From JABFSS01 sp964449445 (GTDB taxonomy: Bacteria; Patescibacteriota; Gracilibacteria; Peribacterales; Peribacteraceae), in the NCBI GenBank assembly GCA_964449445.1, contig CAYUZT010000003.1:123009-187008 (forward strand): 64,000 nt of DNA. Direction: 5' to 3'. Below, piece by piece: positions 31,686-40,253 of this stretch. The number at the start of each line of letters is the position of its first letter. Position 1 is the stretch's first letter. The notes under the pieces were generated by a model. The model saw nothing but the letters and a program-made list of their open reading frames with translations, had not been told where the DNA came from and made no database searches. A program made the translations under genes and the position numbers.

Positions 31686-32153
31686 TCACGAATCATGATT
31701 GACTGTCCGCAAATAATGCAGCGCTATCCCCGCTGCAACTGCGACGTTCAATGATTCTTTTTTTCCATACATGGGAATCTTCACCACGCTCTCCGCTTGC
31801 GTGAGAATTTCTTCCGGCACGCCACTCAGTTCGTGTCCCACAACAAGGCAGATTTTCTCCTGAGGGGAGAACGTCTCAAGATCTACGGCATCATCGGTCA
31901 GCTCGAGAGCGACAATAGACCATCCTTCTTTCTTCAATGCTGCAATGACGGTCAGCGGATCGGTCGCCTGCTCCCACGGAATCGTGTCCTCAGCACCAAG
32001 CGCCGTCTTCGTGATTTCCTTGCGGGGTGGTGTACCGGTGTAGCCGGTCAGATAGATTTTCTCGACGCCAAATGCATCGCATGTCCGGAAAAATGATCCT
32101 ACATTCCAGAGAGAGCGGACATTATGTGCCAGAAGACAGAGACGTCTGTTCAT
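31686..32153 (-). CDS. TrmH (SpoU) family RNA methyltransferase
   Basis: The 155-aa SPOUT methyltransferase shows motif 1 NVRSLWNVGSFFRTCDAFG, motif 2 ICLVVGHELSGVPEEIL and motif 3 IPMYGKKESLNVAVAAGIAL, which form the knotted SAM site. It probably 2'-O-methylates tRNA or rRNA. Its ATG overlaps the purQ stop (ATGA). Confidence 0.93.
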   Translation of the reverse strand: MNRRLCLLAHNVRSLWNVGSFFRTCDAFGVEKIYLTGYTGTPPRKEITKTALGAEDTIPWEQATDPLTVIAALKKEGWSIVALELTDDAVDLETFSPQEKICLVVGHELSGVPEEILTQAESVVKIPMYGKKESLNVAVAAGIALHYLRTVNHDS

Positions 32154-33400
32154 ACCATCAGGCGTTCAAGCGTGCTTGCGTGAGGATTTGCGAAGACCTC
32201 AAGTAATTCTGATGAACACAATTCTTGATCAGATATATCCTCTATCCCATAAGCTATTCCTGTTTCACTTCCCTTTCCAAAAGCACCTGCACCGGTATCG
32301 GGAATATCCCTGCGCAGCAGGATGACCTTCGAGAGAGAAGACCCGAGCGATTGCTCAGACTTTGTTATCGCATTCCACCCTTTCCATTCCCCGCCTCTGC
32401 GAATGATCGCGCGTTCCTTGTTCGCGTTGAAGACCGTCAGGTCCGAAAGAACGTTTGCAACGGAAGAATCTGGAACGCTGAAGTACTTCCATTGTTTCAG
32501 TGTGAGTGACGGAGCAACTCGCCTCGCCGCTTGCTCCACCGTTCGCTCTTCGTTATTGGTGATGATGGTTTCAATAAAAATCTCTGCTTCTTTGGGTTTC
32601 CGAGAAGGTAGTTCAATTTTTTGAGAAGAAGTCGTCGGTCCCGTTGGTCCCCTCTGTCCCCTCGGTCCCCTCTCAATCCACTGCTTCATCGACGCAAAGT
32701 ACGCATCTCCTCTGCCTTGAGCCCTCTCGGGATGCGGCATCAGCGCAATCACATTGCCCGCAGGATTACAGATGCCCGCAATCGCGAGCATGGAGCCGTT
32801 CGGTGTAATGAGAGGATCTTCACTGACGCTTCCGGCAGCGTCACAGTAGGAGAATGCGATCTGATCATTCTTCTTCAACTCCTGGATGAGGTCTCTGTCT
32901 CTCGTTGTGAACCTTCCCTCACCGTGGGCAATGGGAATCTGCATCACGCCATCCCAATGACTCGTCGCGCATCGGTCTTTTGTACAGGTACGGGTGATCC
33001 AGATCCATTCGCTGAGGAGCGGCAGCCCCTGGATTCCCTGCTGCGTCTTGATAGCGTTGCGCGCAAGGCTCATCTCCAGACCCTCTCCATAGGGAATCAA
33101 TCCGCTTTCCACCAGCACCTGTGCGCCATTGCAGATCCCAATCACTACTTTACCTTCATCTGCTTCCACGCGGATGAAGTCCATCAACGGATCACGCGCT
33201 GCAACCATTCCGCTGCGACCACGATCTTCGTACGCAAACCCACCGGGGATAAAATACCCGTCAATGTCTGTGAGGAGCTTGCGGTCATCATTCCACCGGA
33301 AGAACACCGGTTCCATGCCATTCCTCCGTATGACGCGCATCGATTCGACCTCCCCGTTGTTTCCGGGAAAAGAGACGATGGCGATGCGGGGGGTGCGCAT
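32150..33400 (-). CDS. purQ: Phosphoribosylformylglycinamidine synthase PurQ with a C-terminal extension
   Basis: The 416-aa protein has a glutaminase domain in about residues 1-240: PRIAIVSFPGNNGE, nucleophile Cys in GICNGAQVLVESG, and His-Glu in MPHPERAQGRGDAYF. A Gly/Pro linker (RGPRGQRGPTGP) encoded by four nonamers follows, then about 150 residues of unassigned sequence. Usual PurQ is about 220-270 aa. The extension (PKEAEIFIETIITNNEERTVEQAARRV...) might include a PurS-like domain, which I cannot confirm. The ATG at 33400 has TACACT 6 nt upstream. PurL (12618) is the expected partner. Confidence 0.9.
   Translation of the reverse strand: MRTPRIAIVSFPGNNGEVESMRVIRRNGMEPVFFRWNDDRKLLTDIDGYFIPGGFAYEDRGRSGMVAARDPLMDFIRVEADEGKVVIGICNGAQVLVESGLIPYGEGLEMSLARNAIKTQQGIQGLPLLSEWIWITRTCTKDRCATSHWDGVMQIPIAHGEGRFTTRDRDLIQELKKNDQIAFSYCDAAGSVSEDPLITPNGSMLAIAGICNPAGNVIALMPHPERAQGRGDAYFASMKQWIERGPRGQRGPTGPTTSSQKIELPSRKPKEAEIFIETIITNNEERTVEQAARRVAPSLTLKQWKYFSVPDSSVANVLSDLTVFNANKERAIIRRGGEWKGWNAITKSEQSLGSSLSKVILLRRDIPDTGAGAFGKGSETGIAYGIEDISDQELCSSELLEVFANPHASTLERLMV
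32637..32672. repeat. Four tandem nonamers inside purQ
   Basis: GGTCCCGTT, GGTCCCCTC, TGTCCCCTC, GGTCCCCTC. The 9-nt unit equals three codons, so the array encodes RGP/RGQ/TGP units between the glutaminase domain and the C-terminal extension. Confidence 0.7.
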
Positions 33401-33406
33401 GACCGA

Positions 33407-33412
33407 AGTGTA
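33407..33412 (-). promoter_or_regulatory. -10 box of purQ
   Basis: TACACT on the minus strand, 6 nt before the ATG at 33400. Confidence 0.55.
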
Positions 33413-33439
33413 GCAGAAGGAATTATTGACCAAGAAAGG

Positions 33440-33565
33440 ACTCCGAGGATTCCGAGGATTCCGAAGAGTCCGAGGACCAGTTGGCAATATTGTTATCTAG
33501 CGGGAAGAAGTTCGCGATTCTCGGTGTACATCTGGACCTTGGCATCCTCGGAATCTTTGGAATCT
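33440..33565. terminator. Hairpin with tandem nonamer arms abutting the frr stop (family H)
   Basis: The left arm (33440-33481) has four GA(C/T/G)TCCGA(G/A) nonamers plus GACCAG. The right arm (33533-33565) has three. In the minus-strand direction the right arm starts at the frr stop codon. The 3' end of the loop (GCGATTCTCGGTGTACAT) matches the loop of the 10742 element. Confidence 0.68.
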
Positions 33566-34103
33566 AAATTTTCATAACTTCTTCCTCCTTCTTCTTCGCC
33601 ATCTCCGCAATCTTCCCATTGTAGTCATCGACGGCCTTCTGCAATTCCTGATTGAGCGTTTCCTTCACATCTTCAGCTTTCTCCGGCTTGATCGCATCAT
33701 GGGCAACCTGGCGGTGCTTGCGAAGAGTCACACGCGCTTCTTCGGCAAGCTGATGGACCACCTTCTGGAGGTGCTTGCGCCGCTCTTCGGTCATGGAGGG
33801 GAGTGTGACGCGGATGACGACCCCGTCATTGACCGGCGATGCTCCGAGATCGGCTTGCGACAGGGCTTTTTCGACAGCAGCGAGGATCGAACGGTCCCAC
33901 GGCGCTACGATGATCGACCGCTGATCAACGCTAATGCCGCAGAGCGACCGCAAATCCTGCTTCTGGCCGTAGGCATCCACCATGATGTGCTCCACGAGCG
34001 CGGCGTTCGCCCGCCCAGTCTGGAGCCTGCTGAATTCATTGCGGAGGCTCGCGAGGACTTTGTCGGCTTCCGCGTGAAATGTGGCAATGCGAGAATCGAT
34101 CAT
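33564..34103 (-). CDS. frr: Ribosome recycling factor
   Basis: The 179-aa protein has RRF hallmarks: EFSRLQTGRANAALVEHI in helix 1, VAPWDRSILAAVEKAL, PVNDGVVIRVTLPSMTEERRKHL and the C-terminal helix pair. With EF-G it splits post-termination ribosomes. pyrH-frr is a common pair, but here a four-helix-bundle gene lies between them. Confidence 0.97.
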   Translation of the reverse strand: MIDSRIATFHAEADKVLASLRNEFSRLQTGRANAALVEHIMVDAYGQKQDLRSLCGISVDQRSIIVAPWDRSILAAVEKALSQADLGASPVNDGVVIRVTLPSMTEERRKHLQKVVHQLAEEARVTLRKHRQVAHDAIKPEKAEDVKETLNQELQKAVDDYNGKIAEMAKKKEEEVMKI

Positions 34104-34131
34104 AGGAATTAGGAGTTAGGAATTTAGGAAA
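34104..34131. repeat. Left arm of the cassette around the four-helix-bundle gene
   Basis: Degenerate octamers AGGAATT/AGGAGTT/AGGAATTT/AGGAAA. It starts at the base after the frr start codon (upstream side) and includes the TAA of the four-helix-bundle gene. Confidence 0.65.
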
Positions 34132-34480
34132 GACTACGGATAAGACCATTCATCATTCTCATTACTTCATCCAGCAAAGCATCTACCTTGATAAAATTCA
34201 AGGCACGACCGAACGGCAATTTTTTGACAATTATGACTTGTGTTTCGAGTTCTGAGCCCGATCCAAATGCTATACGAACACATCGTCTGAATTCTTCTCT
34301 TGATGAATTTTTCCTACCTTCTGCAATATTGCTCGGAATTGAAACCACACAACTTCTCATTTGAGAAGTTAGACCGTATTGCTCAGATTGTGGGAACTTC
34401 TCGGTCAGTTCATAGACTGCATCTACAAGCTCCACTGCTTTTTGCCAGACAATAAGATCTTTATAGGACTTAATAACCAT
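34124..34480 (-). CDS. Four-helix-bundle protein (23S rRNA intervening-sequence protein family)
   Basis: The 118-aa protein matches the TIGR02436-type family: YKDLIVWQKAVELVDAVYEL, FPQSEQYGLTSQMRSCVVSIPSNIAEG and ELETQVIIVKKL. Members occur in 23S rRNA intervening sequences and widely in CPR genomes; their function is unknown. It is enclosed by inverted tandem-octamer arms and inserted between pyrH and frr, and its stop lies in the arm. A TAGAAT hexamer ends 10 nt upstream of the ATG. Confidence 0.88.
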   Translation of the reverse strand: MVIKSYKDLIVWQKAVELVDAVYELTEKFPQSEQYGLTSQMRSCVVSIPSNIAEGRKNSSREEFRRCVRIAFGSGSELETQVIIVKKLPFGRALNFIKVDALLDEVMRMMNGLIRSLS

Positions 34481-34503
34481 AGGACGGATGATTCTACACC
34501 CGA

Positions 34504-34532
34504 TTCCTAATTTCCTAATTCCTAGCATCCTA
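34504..34532. repeat. Right arm of the cassette around the four-helix-bundle gene
   Basis: CCTAATTT, CCTAATT, CCTAGCAT, CCTAAT. It is inverted relative to the arm at 34104-34131 and contains the pyrH stop codon (TAG at 34530-34532). Confidence 0.65.
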
Positions 34533-35231
34533 ATGGACGACTGTTCCAATCTTCTCGCCCTTCGCCGCTTTCAACAATGCTCCGGGTTTAAAGAAGTTGA
34601 ACACGACGATCGGCAGCTTCTGATCCTGGCAGAGGCTGAATGCCGCCTGATCCATGATGTTTAAGTGCTGGGCCATGGCGTCCTGGTAGGTGATCTCGTC
34701 GTACTTTTTGGCGCTGCGGAAGCGCTTGGGATCCTTGTCGTACACGCCGTCCACGTTGGTCGCCTTCAGGAGAACATCGCATCCCAGTTCCAATGCCCGC
34801 AGTGCGGCGGCGGAATCGGTAGTGAAATAGGGGTTTCCCGTGCCTCCCGCGCAAATGACCACTCTCCCCTTCTCCAGATGCCGCTGAGCTTTGCGCTTGA
34901 TGAAGGGTTCCGCGAGCTGCGGGATATCGATCGCGGAGAGCACGCGTGTGTGGGTTCCGGCGTTTTCCAGCGCCGACTGGAGCGCGACGCTATTCATGAT
35001 CGTCGCGAGCATGCCCATCGCGTCGCTCACGGTGCGCTCAATGCCGGAATCTTTCGTGTCGCGATAGCGCCAGATATTGCCTCCTCCCACGACGACGACC
35101 ACCTGCGCGTGCGCGGCGACGGCCGTGATCTGTTTGGCGACGTGCGTTAAGGTCGGCCGGTCGATGCCGAAGTTATGCTTTCCGGAAAAAACTTCGCCCG
35201 AGAGCTTGAGCATGATGCGTTTGTACGGCAT
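34530..35231 (-). CDS. pyrH: Uridylate (UMP) kinase
   Basis: The 233-aa amino-acid-kinase-fold enzyme phosphorylates UMP. It shows RIMLKLSGEVF, VVVVGGGNIWR, DAMGMLATIMNSVALQ and the GTGNPYFTTDSAAALRALEL block of bacterial PyrH. It lies 4 nt after the upstream membrane-protein gene. Its stop codon is inside a tandem-octamer arm. Confidence 0.97.
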   Translation of the reverse strand: MPYKRIMLKLSGEVFSGKHNFGIDRPTLTHVAKQITAVAAHAQVVVVVGGGNIWRYRDTKDSGIERTVSDAMGMLATIMNSVALQSALENAGTHTRVLSAIDIPQLAEPFIKRKAQRHLEKGRVVICAGGTGNPYFTTDSAAALRALELGCDVLLKATNVDGVYDKDPKRFRSAKKYDEITYQDAMAQHLNIMDQAAFSLCQDQKLPIVVFNFFKPGALLKAAKGEKIGTVVH

Positions 35232-35235
35232 AAAG

Positions 35236-35787
35236 TTAGGGTTGGGGTGGAAGTGGAGGCTCCACGGGAGGAGGTGTTGGCTGTTGCTCGGGAACAGGCG
35301 CAGGTGAAGGCTCAGATGCAGAGGATGCCGGTTGTGAGGGGGGAGGGGTTGAAGACGGGTGTGACGACTTGAATGATTTCACCGCACCCCCGACCACATC
35401 GACGATCTGCTTCCACGCGTCACGGATGCTGATTTCCCCGCGCGAAAGAGGACCGATGATCGGTACATCTTTCTTCTGCCCCTGCGCGGCGTTAATGAAC
35501 CCAAACACCATCAAGCAGAGAACGAGAAGCTCGAGGAGGCGATTGATGAATGGGATAAACCAGACGATCACGGAGAGGACGAACAGCACCATTGCCTGCT
35601 TGGCGTGGAAGCGGACGAAAGGCGACTTCTTGCGCAGGAAATACACGATCACGGACATGATCCACAGGTAACTGAACGCGGCGATGTCTTTGTTCTGTTC
35701 GATGTCGGCTGCGTCGGAATCGTTGCCGGATACCGCTGGCTGCGGCAGTGATGTTTGCGGTTCTGGAGGTACCTCCGGTAGAGCCAT
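35236..35787 (-). CDS. DUF4870/Tic20-like membrane protein with Pro-rich tail
   Basis: The 183-aa protein has a core with DIAAFSYLWIMSVIVYFLRKKSPFVRFHAKQAMVLFVLSVIVWFI and a further helix, which fits DUF4870/Tic20-like small membrane proteins of unknown function. The C-terminal 45 residues are Pro/Ser-rich (PPPSQPASSASEPSPAPVPE). It leads the pyrH operon and follows tRNA-Arg on the same strand. Confidence 0.72.
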   Translation of the reverse strand: MALPEVPPEPQTSLPQPAVSGNDSDAADIEQNKDIAAFSYLWIMSVIVYFLRKKSPFVRFHAKQAMVLFVLSVIVWFIPFINRLLELLVLCLMVFGFINAAQGQKKDVPIIGPLSRGEISIRDAWKQIVDVVGGAVKSFKSSHPSSTPPPSQPASSASEPSPAPVPEQQPTPPPVEPPLPPQP

Positions 35788-35817
35788 CTGGAGCAGTATA
35801 CTGAATAAACTCAGTAT

Positions 35818-35893
35818 TGGTACCCCCGGCAGGAATTGAACCTGCGGCCAATAGGTTAGAAACCTACTGCTCTATCCGCTGAGCTACGGGGGC
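35818..35893 (-). tRNA. tRNA-Arg (TCT)
   Basis: The 76-nt cloverleaf has acceptor GCCCCCG/CGGGGGT (G1-U72), anticodon loop TTTCTAA (TCT), T-loop TTCAATT and encoded CCA. Confidence 0.95.
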
Positions 35894-35973
35894 ACGCCAG
35901 TAGTGTAGAACGAACAAGGTGACGCGGAAACTGCGGTAGAGTACACTCCACCATTGATCTTCCCAATCTTCCT

Positions 35974-36375
35974 ATGATGATGCTGTACCAACTGATGCCC
36001 TGGAGCGTTCTTGCTCTCCGCCTCGCACTCGGCGCTATCTTCCTCGTGCACGGTTCGCCCAAGATGAAGAACAGCCAGGCGATGGCCGGAGGCATGGGCA
36101 TGTCGGCCAGCAAAGTGTGGCTGATCGGCCTTATTGAAACGCTCGCGGCCATCTCGATGATCGCGGGGCTCTTCACGCATATCGGGGCGATCGCGATCAT
36201 GGTCATCATGATCGGCGCGCTCTACTACAAGATCGAGAAATGGCACGTGCCATTCACCGCCATGGACAAGACGGGATGGGAATTCGATCTCATCATCCTG
36301 GCTGCGGCGTTCGCCATGGCCACCATCGGCGCGGGAACATTGAGCGTCGACTGGCTGATCCTCGGCATGTACTGA
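35974..36375 (+). CDS. DoxX family membrane protein
   Basis: The 133-aa protein has four hydrophobic helices with the DoxX pattern: LALRLALGAIFLVHGSPKM, GLIETLAAISMIAGLFTHIGAIAIMVIM and a C-terminal FDLIILAAAFAMATIGAG. Family members are linked to redox or quinone-related functions, but no role can be assigned. The start could be either of the next two Met codons. Confidence 0.85.
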   Translation: MMMLYQLMPWSVLALRLALGAIFLVHGSPKMKNSQAMAGGMGMSASKVWLIGLIETLAAISMIAGLFTHIGAIAIMVIMIGALYYKIEKWHVPFTAMDKTGWEFDLIILAAAFAMATIGAGTLSVDWLILGMY

Positions 36376-36385
36376 CGCGGCAGTG

Positions 36386-36391
36386 TAGACT
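36386..36391 (+). promoter_or_regulatory. -10 box of the 36398 gene
   Basis: TAGACT, 6 nt before the ATG. Confidence 0.45.
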
Positions 36392-36397
36392 GATTCC

Positions 36398-37024
36398 ATG
36401 TGGCTCCTGCAGTGGATACCTGTCTCGTATCAGCCAATAGCAGTCTTCCTCGTTCAGATAGGACTGCTGAGCTTTGCCTACTGGATCGTGTCGCTGGTCG
36501 TCTTCTCCCCGCTCGATAGCCTCGGCGCAAAATTTCGCATTCCTATTGGCACAATCCTGCGCATCACGCTCGGCCATTACCTTCTCGTGAGTATTGCCAT
36601 TCTCTTCGTGACGAAAGCGACACCGCAGCTTGGTCTGACCGCGGCAGTGATAGGAGGAGCAGTGCTCTGGATCACCATGGTTTCTGACCTGTACGAAGAT
36701 ACGGTGAGCGTTGTGCTGCGAACGCTCACGTCCAAACTCCTCTTCATCGTGCGTTTTGCTCTGATCGTCGGGTGGTTCACGCTCTACATTCTCTCGCTGC
36801 AGGGATCGGCGACTATTCTGCTCGACGTGACCGACGACCTTGCCGATCTGCTGCTCCAGGCACTCACGCTCCCCTACTCCATCGGCATTGTCATTGGGAT
36901 GCTCTGCGCTTATTCGCTCTTCCGTTCGCTCTGGAAAGCGGTGTTCGCCACGTTCGGACTTCTTGGCCTGCTCAAAGACCTGTTCGCACCAGGGCCTGTG
37001 CTTTCGAGAACCTCCCTCACGTGA
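36398..37024 (+). CDS. Polytopic membrane protein, unknown
   Basis: The 208-aa protein was not recognised. It has about five or six hydrophobic helices with few charged residues between them and an acidic DVTDDLADLL loop. TAGACT 6 nt upstream fixes the ATG. The next gene begins 12 nt after its stop, suggesting an operon with the TPR membrane protein. Confidence 0.65.
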   Translation: MWLLQWIPVSYQPIAVFLVQIGLLSFAYWIVSLVVFSPLDSLGAKFRIPIGTILRITLGHYLLVSIAILFVTKATPQLGLTAAVIGGAVLWITMVSDLYEDTVSVVLRTLTSKLLFIVRFALIVGWFTLYILSLQGSATILLDVTDDLADLLLQALTLPYSIGIVIGMLCAYSLFRSLWKAVFATFGLLGLLKDLFAPGPVLSRTSLT

Positions 37025-37036
37025 GAAACTACTCGT

Positions 37037-38722
37037 ATGAAGTCTCGAAGAGTGCTCCCGAAGCGAAGCATCCTCATTCTGCTTCTTGCGGCTACGGCAC
37101 TGCTGACGTACGCACAGTCCCTGAAGAATGACTTCGTGATTTGGGACGACGATTCCCTCGTCTACCAAAATCCTCTGACGCAGGAGATGACGTTCAAGAC
37201 AATTGCGGGTGCTTTCAGTTCCTATGATCCAGAGCTCTACGTGCCGCTGACCATCATCAGTTTCCAACTCGAGCACGCGATCTTTGGATTTGCGCCGTTC
37301 TTTTTTCACTTCGATAACGTCCTGCTGCACATTATCGCATGCTCTCTTGTATTTCTCTTCCTCGAAAAATTGGGCCTGCGACGGACTACGGCCTTCGTCG
37401 CCGCGCTCGTCTTTGCCGTGCATCCGATCAATACCGAAGCGGTCGCGTGGGTGAGCGCGCGAAAAGATCTCCTCTGCGCGGTCTTCTCGCTTAGTGCACT
37501 GCTCACGTACATGCGATACCGCAGGCAAGGAAACAATTCCTATTTGTGGATGACGTTCGGCTTCTTGAGTCTCGCTCTCCTTTCGAAACCACTCGCGATC
37601 GTCCTGCCGTTCATTTTCATCCTGCTAGATTGGAAAGAATCCGGGCGCGTGCGAAAGAGTGACGTGGTGCGAAAAATTCCATTCTTCCTCTTGAGCGTGC
37701 TTTTCCTCGCGATCGGTCTGTACGGAAAAACCCGCAATATCTCTGCGCTCAGTGCAGTGGAGACTCTTCTGCTCGCGATGAAGAGCACGGCGTTCGCACT
37801 GCAGAAGTACCTGTGGCCGGATGCACTCTCTCCACTCTATCTCCAGACGGATCCCATCAGCATCATTCTTCCACAATTCTTCATCACTCTTGTGATCATC
37901 ATCGGGCTGACCGGCCTTGCGTTGTGGTCTCTCCGAAAAACGAAGGTATTTGCTTTTTCTGGACTCTTCTTCCTCCTGTTTCTCCTGCCGTCCTTCTCCA
38001 ACTTCGCCAAAGAGAATTCCGTGTATTTTTTCTCGGACCGCTACGTCTATCTCTCACAGATTGGCATCCTCTTCCTCGCGGGATACGTGCTCGATCGCTT
38101 CCTGGAACGTGACCGGTTCCCACGGACACCGCTGAGCATGGGAGTACTCCTGGGCATCACCTGGATCGGAACGCTTGCCTTCACTGCACATGCGCAAAGC
38201 CTGCTCTGGAAAGACAGCGAAACGCTCTACCGCGATGCACTTACCAAAAATGACCGAAGCGTCGTGATGCACTATAACCTCGCAGTCCTTGAGCATCGAC
38301 GGGGAAACAGACCCGAAGCGCTCGCGGAGTATCAAAAGACCCTCGCGCTTGATCCTCAGTATGCAAAAGCGCTCAGCAACATCGGCGTCTGGTACAAGGA
38401 AAACGGCGATAGTCCCAAGGCAATGGAGTACTTCCGACGTGCAGCGCAAAGTGATCCAACCTCTCCCGAACCCTACAACAACATCGGCAGTGTGCTGATG
38501 GATCAAGGCGACATCGACGGAGCGATTGCAGAATTTCGCAAGGCTGTCGCTACACGCGAGCGTTTCGCACAGGCCCACATCAATCTGGCGGCGGCACTGG
38601 GACGCAAGGGTCTGTACGAAGAAGGACTCCGCGAATACAAGCGGGCGTTCGAGCTGGCACCGCAACTCCTCGACGGGCTTCCGGAGATCAAGCGGGCGCT
38701 GGAAAATTTACCTGTCCCCTAA
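37037..38722 (+). CDS. TMTC-like multispanning protein with C-terminal TPR repeats
   Basis: The 561-aa protein has about nine to ten hydrophobic helices in residues 10-390, including FVIWDDDSLVYQNPL after TM1 and FAVHPINTEAVAWVSARKDLL. Both blocks are seen in TMTC/PMT-like GT-C glycosyltransferase relatives. Residues about 400-550 form four TPR units (VMHYNLAVLEHRRGNRPEAL, AKALSNIGVWYKENGDSPKA, PYNNIGSVLMDQGDIDGAI, AHINLAAALGRKGLYEEGL). A role in protein O-glycosylation is a family-based guess that would fit the abundant surface proteins. Confidence 0.78.
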   Translation: MKSRRVLPKRSILILLLAATALLTYAQSLKNDFVIWDDDSLVYQNPLTQEMTFKTIAGAFSSYDPELYVPLTIISFQLEHAIFGFAPFFFHFDNVLLHIIACSLVFLFLEKLGLRRTTAFVAALVFAVHPINTEAVAWVSARKDLLCAVFSLSALLTYMRYRRQGNNSYLWMTFGFLSLALLSKPLAIVLPFIFILLDWKESGRVRKSDVVRKIPFFLLSVLFLAIGLYGKTRNISALSAVETLLLAMKSTAFALQKYLWPDALSPLYLQTDPISIILPQFFITLVIIIGLTGLALWSLRKTKVFAFSGLFFLLFLLPSFSNFAKENSVYFFSDRYVYLSQIGILFLAGYVLDRFLERDRFPRTPLSMGVLLGITWIGTLAFTAHAQSLLWKDSETLYRDALTKNDRSVVMHYNLAVLEHRRGNRPEALAEYQKTLALDPQYAKALSNIGVWYKENGDSPKAMEYFRRAAQSDPTSPEPYNNIGSVLMDQGDIDGAIAEFRKAVATRERFAQAHINLAAALGRKGLYEEGLREYKRAFELAPQLLDGLPEIKRALENLPVP

Positions 38723-38776
38723 CCCCTCTCCGCACAATGCGGAGAGGGGGATCCTTCGTCAGGCTCAGGACAGGTG
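38723..38776. repeat. Palindrome plus dispersed short repeat between the TPR gene and pyk
   Basis: CCCCTCTCCGC and GCGGAGAGGGG form a perfect 11-bp stem (38723-38733, 38739-38749) directly after the stop codon. GATCCTTCGTCAGGCTCAGG, a member of the scattered repeats, follows. It could also terminate transcription. Confidence 0.65.
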
Positions 38777-38816
38777 TGTGTTGTTTTGTTTGATTGAAAA
38801 GTGTAATTTCGCTCCA

Positions 38817-40244
38817 ATGATGAGACTCACGAAGATCATCTGCACGCTTGGACCGACGGCAAAAACGCCCCAGCAGATAGCAGCACTCGCGCGCGCCGGC
38901 ATGAACATCGCGCGCATCAACCTGGCCCATGGCACGTGGGATGAACACCGCAAGGTAATCCGCATTGTCAAAGCGCTCAATCGGACGCTGATGCGGAAAG
39001 GAAAACTCCCGTCCTGCGTCGCGATCCTCCTGGATACCAAAGGCGCCGAAGTGCGCACGAGCATCGTCAAAGAGCCTCTCAAAATCCGCAAAGGCGAGCG
39101 TGTCGTTTTTTCGCCCAAAGCGCTGCCGAAGGAACGGATGCAAGTCGTCATCGTCAACCACAAAGGGTTCAGCAAGGACGCGCGTGCCGCCGATCAAATT
39201 CTGCTCGATAACGGCAAGATGACCTTCGAGTTCCTGTCCGCGCGCAAGGACGGCTCCATTGTCGCGCGGGCTCTCCAGAAAGGAACAATCGGATCGAGGC
39301 GGCACGTGAACCTGCCGGGGGCGAACCTCGATATGCCCTCGATCACCAAGGAAGACTGGCAGAGCATCGCGCATGCCGCCGACGAAGGCGTGGATTGTGT
39401 GGGGCTCTCGTTCATCCGCAAGGCATCCGAGGTCGAGGAGGTGCGGGCATTTCTGAAGAAACGAGGCAAGAATGTCGGGCTTATTTCGAAGATTGAGACA
39501 CGGCAGGGTGTCAAAAATCTTCAGGAAATCATTGATGTCTCCGATGCCATGATGGTCGCGCGCGGAGATCTGGGTGCCGAAATTCCCTTCGAGCAGCTGC
39601 CCGTCGTCCAGGACACGATGGTACGGCTTTCCCGGAAGGCAGGCAAACCCGTGATCGTTGCCACCCACATGCTCGAAAGCATGATCGAGAATCCCATTCC
39701 GACGCGCGCGGAAGTGACCGATATCGCCCACGCCGCGATGACCTCGACCGATATGACCATGCTCTCGGGGGAAACGGCGAGCGGCGCGCATCCCCTGCTC
39801 GCGCTCGACGCGATGTCGCGGGTGCTGCGGGAAACCGAGAATCATCTTGGCGCATCGCGACGGATGATTCCCGAAGAGATCCGCAATGAACGAGACGCGC
39901 AGGCGGAGTCCGCTGTCTTCCTGGCACTCTCGTCGGGAGCGTCTGCCATCGTCGTGATGAGCAGGACGGGCCAGTTCGCGCGCGAGATCGCACGGTTTCG
40001 CCCCCATCTTCCCGTGATCGCCTTTACGCCCGATGCAACGGTGCAGCGCGCGCTGCAGCTTTCCTTTGGCGTGATTCCGCTCGTCACGCGCTTCAGCGCA
40101 GATCCGGAAAAGACCGTTGTCGAGGCCGTCGCGCAGGCGAAGAAGGCAGGATTATTGAAAAAGGGAGACCAGTTTGTCCTGGTGTCCGATACGAAAGCGC
40201 ACACTGAGAGCATAAGTAGCATCCAGGTGAGAGTGGTTTCTTGA
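38817..40244 (+). CDS. pyk: Pyruvate kinase
   Basis: The 475-aa glycolytic enzyme converts phosphoenolpyruvate and ADP to pyruvate and ATP. Motifs are TKIICTLGPTAKTPQQI, GMNIARINLAHGTWDEH, LLDTKGAEVRT, LISKIETRQGVKNLQEI with the catalytic Lys, MVARGDLGAEIPFEQLP and MLSGETASGAHPLLAL. The start is at one of two consecutive ATG codons (38817, 38820); sequence further up belongs to the repeat. Confidence 0.97.
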   Translation: MMRLTKIICTLGPTAKTPQQIAALARAGMNIARINLAHGTWDEHRKVIRIVKALNRTLMRKGKLPSCVAILLDTKGAEVRTSIVKEPLKIRKGERVVFSPKALPKERMQVVIVNHKGFSKDARAADQILLDNGKMTFEFLSARKDGSIVARALQKGTIGSRRHVNLPGANLDMPSITKEDWQSIAHAADEGVDCVGLSFIRKASEVEEVRAFLKKRGKNVGLISKIETRQGVKNLQEIIDVSDAMMVARGDLGAEIPFEQLPVVQDTMVRLSRKAGKPVIVATHMLESMIENPIPTRAEVTDIAHAAMTSTDMTMLSGETASGAHPLLALDAMSRVLRETENHLGASRRMIPEEIRNERDAQAESAVFLALSSGASAIVVMSRTGQFAREIARFRPHLPVIAFTPDATVQRALQLSFGVIPLVTRFSADPEKTVVEAVAQAKKAGLLKKGDQFVLVSDTKAHTESISSIQVRVVS

Positions 40245-40253
40245 TCGAAGAGA

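Noticed and set aside
36293..37528. A 411-codon open frame antisense to the membrane and TPR genes
   Set aside because: It is extremely charged (Arg/Glu/His) as expected of antisense to hydrophobic segments, and the plus-strand genes have coherent membrane topology.
38688..40007. A 439-codon open frame antisense to pyk
   Set aside because: Pyruvate kinase is unambiguous on the plus strand; the antisense frame has no recognisable motif and is a high-GC shadow.
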